From NCBI RefSeq assembly GCF_000208745.1, contig NC_030854.1:33248129-33312128 (forward strand): a DNA stretch of 64,000 nt, written 5' to 3'. Of the stretch, positions 34,341-46,903 are shown piece after piece (within the stretch, counting starts at the first letter, position 1; each line of letters begins with the position of its first letter). Both the position numbers and the translations under genes were made by a program. Source of the DNA: Theobroma cacao. Its lineage: Eukaryota; Streptophyta; Magnoliopsida; Malvales; Malvaceae. The notes below the pieces were generated by a model. The model had not been told where the DNA came from. It searched no databases and saw only the letters and a program-made list of their open reading frames with translations.

Positions 34341-37300
34341 TTATTGTAATTTTTTTAACTAAATTTTTTTACTTTTTATGATATCCATACGAAATTTAAC
34401 CCTTAATTTATAAGTAAGTAAACTCAAAATGTTAATGAAAAATTAATTTGTCGTCAAATTTAATACCAACTAGTATTTTGTTCTCATATGACATATGACT
34501 TGATAAGTTAACATAATCACAAAATAGTTGATATGGACATGTTGCGTTTAAGATGATTAAATACATCAATCATGTTAGATACTTAAATTGTATGTCACGT
34601 GAATAGAGAATATCAATTGATATTAAATTTAATAATAATAAATTTTATGTTAAGGTTAAAAAGCTTATCTAAATACAAATCAAAGATTAAAAATTTGTTT
34701 AGTTAAAAGTAAAATTTTACTAGTTTAGTTGTAAAAATGGTCATGTTGGTGTTCTTTTTTTTTTTTTTTGCTATTTAAGCTTAAAAAAAGGGAAGTTAGA
34801 AAGAAAGATAGTAGAAGAGGAATTGACTAAGAAAAAAAAGGCCCTGATCAGTTTAAAAAGGGCTTGAGTTAATTAACTACCTTGAGTATTCTTTAACTTC
34901 AACTATGCCGATGGATTAAGATTCTGAAGTTACAGCTCAACCGAGCAAAAGTTCTAAGCAACTTCCCGTTAGTCTTGATCATTGCAAATAAATAACTAAA
35001 TATTCCAATGTAATTTTCTTTATATTTTTGACCAAGAGATGAAAAAGAAAGGCAACATGGTTGTTCTAGGCTTCTAGCATAAGGGAACATCAAGGAAAAG
35101 GAGTGATTTTCCATCCAAATTGCTAATGTTCAACATACGACTGTAACGGGATTTGAATTATCTTCTTGTTTGACCAAACCCTGGTTTTTCAAACTTCAAA
35201 GAAGCTCCGATATTCCGGGTATAAGGCAAATTCTTGGAAAATGCATTTCAAAGATTCTCTAGGCAGTGGACCCAGTTGTCGTTGAATGATGAACTTTCTT
35301 CTTCAATGGTTTTCATTTTTTTTTATTTTATAACTATTACAAACATACGTTAATGATATCATTAAGAGGTGATTAGATCATTTTTTTTTTAGTATTTTAT
35401 TTTTTTGATCACTTAAATTTTCAAAATTTTCTATTTTAATTGTCCCATTTTAAAAAATAATATTTTAATCATCAATATTTATAAATATTATAATTTTGTT
35501 CACTTGACTATAAAAGATTACATATTTTCATGATCATGTCGTAACAAAAAATTTAAAAAAAAAACTAAAAGTGAATTTTTTTAACAGAAAAGAACCTTTT
35601 TACCTGAATACGACTAGTAACAGAGCATCTGACATGGAATAAAATGTTCGTTATTTTTTAAAATGATAAGTGATTAAAATAATAATATTTATAAAATTAA
35701 TAATCAAAATATTAAAATTTAAAATTAGATAAATATAATTAAAAGTCTCGAAACGTTAAATGTTTAAAAAATAATTTTATTTCTATTTTTTCTTTGTTGT
35801 TGGTGATCGTAGCCATAAGTATAAACTTTGAAACTCCAAAAAATAAATTGTAATAACCCTTTCAAAAAGATTGTGACATACAATCGTTCAATTCAAATAC
35901 AACGGAACAAAAATATTGATTTCAATTTACAAGGTGATCATTATATAGCAAATTGAGCAATACCTGACATATTATACTAAATTTTCCGATTCATTCATCA
36001 TATTATCAGGATATAACAAAAAAAACAAAATATTTAAAAAATACATAATTTTAAGAATAAAAAATAAAGGAAGAAAAGGAGAGGAGGAATAGTAATACGT
36101 GATGTTATAGTGACATAAGAAACCATTAAGTCTCACTAGCCTCCAAAACAAATGCTTTTTTAATAAAAAAAGGAAGAGTATTCTGTTTATGGTCTTTTCT
36201 TGATTCAACGAATCTTATCTCAAGTATTATATTTTATCTCTATGAGTGAGTGTCTGCACTTCACTTGTTGACCAAACACAGAGCAATTAGAAAAGGCTGT
36301 AGAAGAGGATGACAGCCCAAGCCTGTGCCTTTTAACTTTCACTTGTCCTATCTTCCACTTACTTTGCAAGACGCTTTGAAAGAGGGAGGAAACTATGCTT
36401 GTGCTTTGAATTCCAGCAGCCCACCACATTTGGTCTAAAGATATGGTTATAAACAAAATGATAAAGTCCCTTTTGTTACTTTAATTTAAAGGTAAAATAT
36501 CTCTAAATTTTTAAAATATTATTTTAATTCATTTCAAGTTTATTAATATTCAAAATAAATATTTACTTTCAAAATAATGTATTTTGTAAGATGTATAAAC
36601 CTTACCGTTAATCTATCATTTGACTTTATGTAAATAAAATAACTGAATATCATTTTATACTCATTTTTCTTTTCTTACCAAAAGAAAAAAACTCAACCTA
36701 CTTAAACATAATGTAAGCAAGCTATAATCACTGCTTTTTATAATTATAACTAAGAATAACATGCTATTTGGTAGAGCCTTGTCTTTGATTTGTTAGGAAA
36801 GCAACTTCTCTTCTCTTTATTTTCATTTAAACAACAATGAAGAGTTATTTAATTAAAAATTTTCCTCATTGCTACTTCTCTTTATCTTCTATTGTTTCTT
36901 TATTTTCTACTTTCTACTCAAGCAAATGCCAATAAATCATGGTTCAACACTAATTTTTTTGGTGAATAAAATCCAAGGATATATTAGTTATTTTAATTAA
37001 AAAGTTAAATTTTTTTTCTACTCACTTTTATTAGAAGGATTATTGGTAGACTTTGATCCACTTCAGACAGTAGGGGAAGCATAATGTTTAGCCTAGTACT
37101 GCCTTGTAAAATATGTTTATTTTGAGTATTGAATATGAAATGAATTAAGGTAATACTTAAAGGACTTGAGATATTTTACTCTTAATTTAAATTATCCAAT
37201 AATTTATGAATTTCACACAAATAACTAGTTTATTCCAATTACTACTTATCAAATGGGAATACAGTTAGACCAACCAAGAGGTTTCTCACTTTAACAACTT

Positions 37301-37700
37301 GTGTTTTCTTTTATCATGTGCCATAATGTTTACTGGTTTTGTTTTGTTCCCAAAGGGATTTTGTAGTTAATTTCACTCAAGAAATTAATTTATAAAAATA
37401 CCACAAACCTAGAGCACCTTTTGAATGTGAGAGTATTTTTATAACTATTTTAAATAAAAATAACGACATAACTATGCTAAGAACAACATATAATCACAAG
37501 ATTATAAATGTGAAAAGAGGGTATAAAATGCTAAGTGAAAAATTATGAATTCACAAGGGAACAAATGTAATTTACCCCTAAATAGTATTTCTGCATTTGG
37601 GAAAGCAAACACAATAGCTGATACTTCGACCAAATTTGGTGTTGATCTAAGACAAATGTTTTATGCCTGGTGGTAATTTTACCATTATGATTCGGAGTTT
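34341..37700. other. Long AT-rich gene-free stretch
   Basis: Only short uninformative frames on both strands. No transposon domain, tRNA or repeat array was recognised. Confidence 0.5.
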
Positions 37701-39837
37701 GATCTCTTTTTTTTTTTTAATAGTAATAGGGTGTCATTAACAACGGGTGTGAAAAAACTCACTATTCTGAGGAAAGTCTAAAAGTATAAAAGTCTCAAGT
37801 CGACCAGAGGTTTGACTAGTATGTCCAATTGTTTGCAATATCCTCGAATCAAAACTCATGTCCCTTTCATGGCTACGAGCCATCCTGTACAAAAAGAAAC
37901 CAAACCCTTAAAAGCAGAGAGGAGCAGGGACAAGAAAAACAGCACTGTACTCAAATCAACCCCTGTACGCAAAAAATAGCAAGAGAGTCTCCCCTTTAAA
38001 AATTAAAAAATCTCTCCTAAAAACACTTTAAAAGGATATTTTGACTCTTTTAATTTTAAAATAATGATTTTAACCTTTTGATTTTTAACACTATTAATTA
38101 ACAATTAAAAAAATAGAACTAATACGATATAAACATTTTAATACGCAAACCCAGCTTTGCCTATTTGTTGCTGCTGTGATGGGTTCCGGTGGTTATCTTC
38201 TCAGGCCCTTTCCCCGGTGACGGTGTATTCGTTGTTTCAGTTTTTCGATTTGGTGGGACGGGCTGTTAACCCTTCTTGATTGGATGTGTTGGCGGGGCTT
38301 TGCTGTCTTTCGCTTTGTTTGATGGATTTGTTTTTCTTAATTATCTCTGGCGACTGCACCTCCTTTTTGGGAACTGGTTTGCTTTTATGTCTTGAAGCTT
38401 GTGTCGGGGTTATCTTGTTTTCTGTTTGCTTTTTAGGTGACTTCTGTCCTTTTTCTTTTGGAGAGCAGATTGGTTCTGGTTTCTCTTCTTTGATCATTTG
38501 CTCGATCCTTCCTTGTTTTTGCCAAGTTGATGTGTGAACCTTCTGTGATTATAATAAATCTTGTATCATTGATCGAGTTTAAAAAAATAAAAAAGAAAGA
38601 AAGAAAGAATAATTTGGTAAGAATGCTGTGAAACTCAATATATGCAAACCGACCATACGTACTAAAGAATTATTAAAGCACCTTTCCAAGGACTTGTTTT
38701 GACTGTAAAATTTTGAATATGTTGTTTTAGTATTTAAGCAGCATTTTACATGTTTAGTAGCTATTAAATATTTAATATAGTTATTATGTTTTATGCAGTG
38801 AGGAGTATAAGTAGTAATAATAATTATAATTTCTATAATCGAATTTAATAGACAAATTAACTAACCAACAATTCAACTTGCTTGACACTAAGATAAGGCT
38901 TCATTGACTTTAATATTATTGATTAATAGTATAATTTAATATTGTTTATAAGGTCATGATGATTAATTAGCTTCAGACATGCAGGAATGACATGGGATTT
39001 TTACAGAATTGATATCATATGTAACAGATGGGAAAGAACATATTCCATTTTCATGAATTTTTCCAGTTAGATTTGGACTTCAAATCATGCATGGTACGAG
39101 TTCAACAAAAAGACATGAGAATGAATGGTACATGATACATTAGGCCCATGCATTATTGCAGAATCTTGTAACTAAAAATTAAGACACAACATTCAAAAAC
39201 ATATGAAACAAGTAGAAGATAACCACAAAAAAAAAAAAAAAAAAACATATTACTATAGTATTGTCCATCTGTAAGATCATGAAAGTCGTAATATATTTTC
39301 ATTTAAGCCATATGCCCTACTAAAAGATTCTCTCCTCGGCACCATCTGCTAGGTATCAAACAACCAAATATATAAAATTCAAGTTATATATGTCCATTTG
39401 AGAGTTTTTTTTAAATAAAAAAAATTATGGGTGCCATTCAAGATTTTAGATTATAGTTTTGCACTCATGATTTTGAGAAGTAGGATTGGAGATAGAATGC
39501 AAATAAAAAAATTGCCAAAACAAAAAAAAAAATAGTTTGGTAGCAATAAATATGTATGTTGAAAGCAAGGAAAACACCTTGATTAAGTTGATCCATTAGG
39601 CTTCTGTTCTGTATTACTGTATATGTATTTGAAATATGCAATCTGGGACCCATCCAGCTTACTACTCCAAGTCAAGTCAATTTTATTTAATGAGTTAGTC
39701 AGTCTTCGGCAGCCAAGAAATTCACACTACAACATCTCCCCTTTTCCTCCCCACTTTCGTTTCCTTTTTTACGATGCAGCAACAACCCCCATTTTGTCCA
39801 AAACTACTGAAGCAAGTCTTTCTCCTTTTTTTTTTTT
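37701..39837. other. Spacer; probable LINE-type 3' tail near 38170-38600
   Basis: 38170-38600 is a compositionally distinct GT/CT-rich block ending in an A-rich tail with a GAAA repeat, like a 5'-truncated retroposon on the plus strand. The Lys/Pro-rich frame on its minus strand (38497-38237) is probably a shadow. A long A run lies at about 39227-39245. Confidence 0.4.
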
Positions 39838-39920
39838 TTCTCTCTCTCTCTCTCTTGGAAAACTTTAACAAAGATTGCAAGAAGGAAAGAACTTATCTGT
39901 TTTGTTTCTTCCTATAAATA
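39838..39920 (+). promoter_or_regulatory. CT-repeat and TATA box of BAHD copy 4
   Basis: A (CT)n tract at 39838-39855 precedes TATAAATA at 39913-39920. The ATG at 40034 is 121 bp beyond the start of the box. No ATG in the predicted leader competes with it. Confidence 0.65.
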
Positions 39921-40033
39921 CCACTCTCACATTAACATTTGAGCAAACCAACACTAACGTTTCCCCCTCAACAATCATATTAAAGGCACTCTTACTCCTT
40001 TTATCTTTCCATCTTCTTTACCACTTGTGTGTC

Positions 40034-43000
40034 ATGGCAACCCCATCCTTAGTGTTCGCGGTTCATAGGCAGGAGCCGGAACTGATCGCTCCAGCTAAGC
40101 CTACCCCTCACGAGTACAAACTATTATCCGATATTGATGATCAAGAAGGTCTCCGGTTCCAAATTCCAGTGATCCAATTTTATCAATACAGCCCTTCCAT
40201 GCAAGGGAAGGATCCTGCTAGGGTGATTAGGGAGGCACTTGCACAAACCCTTGTTTTCTATTATCCATTTGCTGGTAGGCTTAGGGAAGGCCCTCAGCGC
40301 AAGCTTATGGTGGACTGCACTGGTGAAGGTGTGATGTTTGTTGAGGCTGATGCTGATGTTACACTTGAGCAATTTGGTGATGCACTTCAGCCACCTTTCC
40401 CTTGCTTGGAGGACCTCCTTCATGATGTTCCAGGCTCCGCTGGGGTGCTGAATTGCCCATTATTGCTTATTCAGGTATATTTGTCATAAATTTTTATCTA
40501 TCAGCTCTGAATTAAAAGACAATAGGATTATTTCTCCTGTTCTTTGTAGCTTCGATTCCAAAATAATACTGTCTCATTAATGTTTTTTTAAAAACAGACA
40601 GCAAACAAGGTCACTAACCCAACTTTTAACATCATATTTTTTTACATAAAATTTAACCATTGATATGGATTGTCTTTTGGTATATTTATGAATATGTATA
40701 CATACATTAAATTAACACATGAGGTTACTGATGATATTAGTAGAATATACTTGTAATTTTTTAATTTCCTTCAAAGAAATAGAGTCTCCTGAATAGTTGA
40801 CTTGGCCATAGATTCAAAAACGACAAATCATAGAGATATACTTGTGTGCATACCTATCAAATCATTTCTTTAGCTTAGGTTAATGGGGTCTCACCATTAT
40901 TCTTAGCAATTAGGAGAATATTTCTTTTTTACCTGCAAAAGATTAAAAATACGGAAAACTTTAAAAACAGAAATAGTGGAGGACATGTGCTTATCATTTG
41001 GCATCCGCTTTACAAACAAAAGGGATATCTATTTTATTTTTAATCAGGATAATTCTTTTTTAATAAGATTGCAACTGAGATAATTTGACTACTCATAATA
41101 AACAATAAATTTATTAATATTTATTTTTCTCATTGATTATTAAACAACCGAAATATTGGAATAAGTAATTTTTCTAAAAAATGCTTTTAATTCCTATAGC
41201 TAATAATTCCCTGAGAGAGAGTTCTAAAAAAAAGCTTGCAAATTTGCAATTTCTGGAGAAATGATCATTCATGAGACAAGCATGGCCCTCCACTTAAATT
41301 ATAGAAAGAAAAGAAAAATCTATATCCACTCTGAAAAAGTTGCTTTTGACTCTCGCTAGTTGCACTAGTCTAGTAGTCATTCATTATTGAGACAATGGGA
41401 TCCACTTGTTAATTAATAAGTGATAATTTGATTAACCAATGATACGAGAAAGTAGGTTAATGAATGAAGGTCTTGAAAGACATAAAATGCTGAAAATTAA
41501 GAAATTTGACTGATTGATAGCCAACCTTTTGCACAGTTAAAAGAATACATTCATGTGCCAATTTAAAACATTGAGGTGTTTATATCAACAATTTGGAACC
41601 ATAAAATCCTTGAAGAGTATAAGGTTTGGCTGGGAATGACCACTACTTCTAAAGATTGGGATTGAGGAACTGGTCCTCAATCACATGAATTGGACTACAC
41701 AGACAAAAGGATAATAATGAAGAGCTCTCCGTCGTTTTACGGAAGTAGCATGAATCGCATGGATTTGCGAAACACGACACCTTTTTCTCAAACAAAATTT
41801 TTGTGGTGGAACATTGACCAGCGGCCCACCGATGGGACTGCATTTTTCGCAACTTTACCTTTTTCTCAAACAAAATTTGTGTGGTGGAACATTAACCAGT
41901 GGCCCACCGATGGAACTGCATTTTTCCCAACTTTAGACATAATCTTTCAATGAGTCATTATTATTATGAAATTAGAGTTTGACTATTTAATTTGATTTAT
42001 TCTTCTTATGATTTTGAACATATGTAAAGTATAGAAGATTAAACTATGTAAGGAATAAGAATTCAAGATTAAACTATAGATATGTCTTAATCTCAAAGGC
42101 GTATAGGTTTTGATTTCTAAAACGTTTTTCACAACTTAATCTTATTATTAAATTTTAAAGTAACAAAGTTAGTTGGTTGTTTTTTATTGCATTAAAATCT
42201 ATGAACTACTTAAACTAGAAAAAATTTTAATTAAATAGAATTAGTATTATGAAACCACTATATATGCTAGCGATTAATATAAACTAACCCATAGTATATT
42301 TTACATCTCTATGATTGTTCATTTTCCCTCAAAATTTAGGTAAAAAGATGTAGGATGAAAAGATTGCATGAATATATTGATATGAAATTGAGCTCTTCAT
42401 AAATTTGGACAACAACTTGATTTGTTCCAATTAATATGGTCAGCATGAAAAAGCTTAAACAGATATACTTGGTTTCTCCCCCTTAAATTAACAAATAGTA
42501 GTGATTAGATTAAATAATCCTGAGATTGAATTAATCAATCTTGGTGAACAGGTAACACGATTGAGATGCGGTGGATTCATCTTCGCCCTCCGCCTCAACC
42601 ACACCGTGAGTGACGCAGCTGGCCTAACCCAATTCATGTCAGCTGTAGGGGAGATGGCTCGCGGCTGGCTTGCCCCATCAATCCCACCAGTATGGGAAAG
42701 ACACCTCTTAGGGGCAAGAGATCCACCAAGAGTCACATGTAAACATCGTGAGTACGAAGAAGTACAAGGCACCATAGTTCCATTCGACGAAATGGCTCAT
42801 CGCTCTTTTTTCTTTGGCCCCGCGGAACTCTTAGCACTTCGTAAACTTGTTCCCCTACACCTTCGTAAGTGTTCAAGGTTCGAACTCTTAACCGCTTGCT
42901 TATGGCGTTGCCGAACCATTGCCATTCAAGCTAATCTCGAAGAAGAGGTTCGTATTATATGTATCGTGAACTCCCGCTCCAAGTTTAATCCTCCATTGCC

Positions 43001-43475
43001 GTCGGGATATTACGGGAACGCATTCGCATTCCCTGTGGCGGTAGCAAAAGCAGGGAAACTTCGTCAAAACCCATTAGGGTATGCCTTAGAACTTGTGAAA
43101 CAAGCTAAGGCGGATGTAACAGAAGAGTACATGAAATCACTAGCGGATTTGATGGTGATAAGGGGGCGACCTCATTTTACAGCGGTTCGGTCTTACCTTG
43201 TCTCTGATGTGACACGTGCCGGGTTCGGAGATGTGGATTTCGGGTGGGGTAAGGCAGTGTATGGTGGTCCGGCTAAGGGAGGGGTGGGGGCTATTCCTGG
43301 GGTCGCAAGCTTCTTGATACCATCTAAAAACAAGAAAGGAGAGGACGGAATTGTGTTGCCAATTACCTTGCCACCCCCGGCTATGGAAATATTTGTGAAA
43401 GAGCTTGATGGCATGCTGAAAGAGAAGCCAACTGGGATTGAGAGTCAATCAGTTTTTATTTCATCTTCTCTGTAA
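40034..43475 (+). CDS. BAHD alcohol acyltransferase copy 4 (exons 40034-40474, 42552-43475)
   Basis: Predicted 454 aa, normal length for the family. Expected role is CoA-dependent acylation of an alcohol to a volatile or soluble ester; substrates unknown. The start is [18 protein letters not shown]. The open frame extends upstream without another ATG. Exon 1 ends CAG|GTATAT and exon 2 opens AG|GTAACACGATTG, phase 0. HTVSD is at residues 164-168 with the catalytic His first, and DFGWG at 376-380. [15 protein letters not shown] and [10 protein letters not shown] are intact. It ends ...VFISSSL; the final SSL resembles a weak peroxisomal signal. The 2.08-kb intron is the longest in the cluster and carries a 78-bp tandem duplication. 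Both motifs and the whole frame are unbroken. Confidence 0.94.
41779..41935. repeat. 78-bp tandem duplication in intron of copy 4
   Basis: Two units start at ACCTTTTTCTCAAACAAAAT (41779 and 41857) and share GTGGTGGAACATT..CCAG and GGCCCACCGATGG. The plus-strand frame across it is not coding. Confidence 0.88.
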
Positions 43476-44410
43476 TAAGTAAACTGGTATACGAGAGCAG
43501 AGTAGTGAGACTAATGTTTGATAAGTGTACCATGTAGTTTGTTTGGGTTGGAAAATAATTTCTCCTGTTGAGTGCAAATATTCATTCTTCGATCTTTCAA
43601 ATTCATTTGATGTCGTTGGGCTTATATATTTGGGTTTGAAGCCCAATTATGTGGATAGCATATAGCTGCAAAGAGTGTTTCTTGGGTGTCAGCGCACTGT
43701 CAAGTTTCAGGCCATTTCTTGTTTGGTCTAGCCCACATCAATGTTGGTGTATATTCTTGACTTTCGACTTGCAGGTAGTTGGTTTCCCTCAAACATAAAG
43801 TAATTATAAAATTTTAGTTCATTTTTAATTTGTCAATCCCATCAATTACTGTATATAAATAATTCAACAAAAAGAACATTATTTACTATATATTATGTTT
43901 TAAAGTTTTACATTACTCAACCAATTGACAATATATATAGGTGAACAAACTTTCTTATATTTAAAGACTGGAGACATTTTCATTCTAATTACATGAAATA
44001 TATTTGTACCACCACTTAGAATAATAACCTCTCAAGAGTCATCTAGTTATACCCCTTGTATTGATATCAGACTTTATACAAGTACGTACAGAGGAGGCTT
44101 ACGCCTAGTGCCTTTTACCCTTCGAACGCAAACTGCAGGGGAACAAAAATACTCGTTGCAGTAACTACCTGGTATAGCCTTGGCAAGCCCCCACCCTCCG
44201 CGTTTACACACTTTTCCCATCCATTACCGAGGCTAGTGGTACTTCGATCCCCTCATAGATCATAAAGGGGCAAAACCAGATATATTTACCAATCAAAAAC
44301 CAGAGTAACAGAGTAAAAATTGCTTGATACTAGCCAGCCATTCAGAAGCACAAAATTAAACTTACCTGTGGCTATCCATTCAACCCGAGGAGCACCCTTA
44401 CAGACCTCAG
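43476..44410. other. 3' region of copy 4 and spacer
   Basis: Probable 3' UTR, then AT-rich sequence. 44085-44280 is more GC-rich and may be retroposon sequence tied to the LINE fragment that follows. No gene seen. Confidence 0.4.
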
Positions 44411-45640
44411 TACTATTAATTAATTCTGCTCTATTTGATTGGGAGAATGACGTGTGGAACAAATTCATAAAAGACCTTAATTATATGATCCTTTGCCGAC
44501 ATGAAGAGGATAAGCTTGTGTGGGCTCAGAGTTCTTCTAGTATCTGTTCTAAATTTTTCTCCATTGTTTTGGAATCAATTAGAATCTCCCTCAACCAATT
44601 GGAAGTCTAATTTGGAGATTTGCACCTCTCAAAGTTGCAAGCGTTTATTGGCTTGCTTTAAAAGGTATAAATTGGCTGCATTGATGGGCTACACAAAAGT
44701 TTTTTATTTTTAATTTATTTTTTGTGAAAAGTGAGTTTTTAGATATCATTAAATATACTTACAAAATGCTGCCATAGCCTTTGCTCTGTTTTCAATGACC
44801 AAAACAATACAGCCCTCCGGTATCAGCCCAAAATCGATGGATAAGATTCCTAACAGAAAGACAACCAGGGTTAGATCTTGCATCTCGAATATCTGTCACA
44901 ATCCAACCCACTAAGACAACTGTACAAGAAGACATCATCCAGTTGCGGTTACACAAAAAAAGTTGCTTACTCAATGTCGAAAATTCCTGCTCTCAGTGAG
45001 GAGGGAGCCCTGAATCAGTAAGCCATATTGTCTGAGCAAAAAAACTCAGTAAGCAATATCTTTCTTACATGTCGTTTTGCCTGGAGAATTTGGTCAACCT
45101 GTTCAATTTGGTAGGGTTGTTCTTGTGTCTTGCCTAAAGATCTTCATCTCTACTCTCGCTTTGGCTAGATATCATTGTGTCTGGTTCAGAAATTGTTGTG
45201 TGGATGATGACCTTTTTTGCAACTATTTGGTCCTGGTGATTTTGCCAGGAATGATTTAAAATTTAGCTGAACAAAAATTTGTGATATGATTAAAACAAGA
45301 ATTGGGCGGTGGTTCAAGGAAAAAATGGAATGATTTTCTTAAAGATATTGCTGACATCTATCATTGTCATCCTTCTGCTAAATGTGTGTTAAGACTTTGT
45401 GATATAATTAAAACAAGAATTGGGCGGTGGTTCAAGGAAAAAATGGAATGATTTTCTTAAAGATATTGCTGACATCTATCATTGTCATCCTTCTGCTAAA
45501 TGTGTGTTAAGACTTTGTGGTCTCCACCTCTGCCTTCATTGGTTCAGTTCAACGGCTATTCCTGGGGAAAGCATGGACCAGGAGATATTGACGGGGTTCT
45601 TCGTGATACTAAAGGTTTCGTTTTTTTTTTTTACTCTTTT
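44411..45640 (+). mobile_element. LINE ORF2 fragment (plus strand)
   Basis: 44420-44640 reads ALFDWENDVWNKFIKDLNYM then HEEDKLVWAQSSS, the segment before zf-RVT. Around 45530-45630 another frame reads WSPPLPSLVQFNGYSW, then GDIDGVLRDTKGF, an RNase H-like entry. Stops and frameshifts are numerous, and a 118-bp tandem duplication interrupts it. Confidence 0.7.
45281..45516 (+). repeat. 118-bp tandem duplication
   Basis: 45281-45398 and 45399-45516 differ by about one base (GTGATATG / GTGATATA), so the duplication is very recent. It lies within LINE debris. Confidence 0.93.
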
Positions 45641-45997
45641 TTGGAACATTGAGACACATTGAATAGTAATGAAACAAAAGAGGTCATGGTTACGTACTAT
45701 ACAAGTAGATATGTCTATCCACGCTTCTTAATATTTGTGGCTCTCATAGCCCCATCTTTTGCACGTGAATTCATTGTAGCCAAGAACCAACTCTGAAACT
45801 TAATAGGTTTGTCGCTAGCATGAGTTTGTAACAAACCTCAAATTGGCTTTCATACCCAGATCTCTACATCCAATGTTTCTCCACCACTCTTTTTAACTTA
45901 ACTCTAAGGTCCAAATAATTGGTCCATAATTAGGAGGATTCAAAAAATTTCTGGAATAGTGTTTAATTTAAATAATAATAACAATAATTAAAAAATA

Positions 45998-46268
45998 TTA
46001 ATTTTTAAAATATAAAAGGAAATATTTTTGTCGTTTTAAGTAATATCTAAATATTAATATATAAATTATTTTTTGAAAAATAAAAATATTAATATTTAAA
46101 TTATAAAAGAAAATATTTTTGTCATTTTAAGTAACATCTAAATATTTGTATATAAATAACTTTTTGATAAATAAACATATTAGCATTTAAATTATAAAAG
46201 AAATTTTTTTGACTTTTCAAGTAATATCTAATTATTGGTATATAAATTATTTTTTTGATAAATCTACT
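45998..46268. repeat. 91-bp tandem repeat, 3 copies
   Basis: Units begin TTAATTTTTAAA (45998), TTAATATTTAAA (46089) and TTAGCATTTAAA (46180), an exact 91-bp period with moderate divergence. AT-rich, non-coding, about 640-900 bp upstream of copy 5. Confidence 0.85.
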
Positions 46269-46683
46269 TTGATCTCACTCAATAATATAATAAGTAGAAA
46301 ATTTTGACATTTTGCTTTTTAATTCAGAAAATTTAAGACTCTATTTCATTTTCAAAAAATTACACAAGGAAAGGTCGAATGTTTTGTCAAGTTTTATGTT
46401 GTTTCGTAGATTTTGGTTTTTTGAATTGCTGATTTGTATTCTAGGTTTTCTTGCTATCTTATAAATACTAGTTTTTTGAGTTTACAGCATGCAAACTCTA
46501 CAATTTTCAGATCTGCAATTTCGTTTCTTCCTTCTCTCCCCAACTGAATCTAACAGAAATTATACAACTTTTGCATCCTATAAATTGTTTTATTACAATT
46601 GAATTTATAAACTCAAAAAAACCAGCCAAAAGTAAAACTATAGATAACTAACGTTGTTTATATGATTATGTAAAGTTTAAAAA

Positions 46684-46768
46684 AGACTTAATTTAAGAGA
46701 CACGTGGTGAACAAATATGAACGGGATAGGGAAAGGGCCACAGTATGTGGCAGAGGATTTCCATCCAT
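46684..46768 (+). promoter_or_regulatory. G-box promoter block of BAHD copy 5 (inverted relative to copy 6)
   Basis: Contains CACGTG at 46701-46706, 120 bp upstream of the TATA box. The block GACTTAAT..AAGAGACACGTGG..AACAAATATGAACGG..AGGATTTCC is the reverse complement of 53997-54080 upstream of copy 6. G-boxes bind bZIP/bHLH factors in plants; a function here is inferred. Confidence 0.65.
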
Positions 46769-46825
46769 CTAGACCGTCCATGGAAAAGAGGAAAAAGAAA
46801 ATGAGAAAGAATGCGATTTGTTGAC

Positions 46826-46833
46826 TATAAATA
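46826..46833 (+). promoter_or_regulatory. TATA box of BAHD copy 5
   Basis: TATAAATA lies 78 bp before the ATG at 46904. The ATG at 46811 lies upstream of the box and is not expected in the mRNA. Confidence 0.72.
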
Positions 46834-46903
46834 TGACTTCCACCAACACTTACTAAGCACCCGACACTTGGTATTCTCTCCTTCACGTACTAGATTTCGT
46901 GTT

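Noticed and set aside
38237..38497. Lys/Pro-rich 86-residue minus-strand frame
   Set aside because: Opposite strand of a T/G-rich retroposon-like tail with an A-rich end on the plus strand; low complexity.
39875..40033. N-terminal hydrophobic extension of BAHD copy 4
   Set aside because: The extended frame starts with TTG and overlaps the TATA box; family members start at the MATP ATG.
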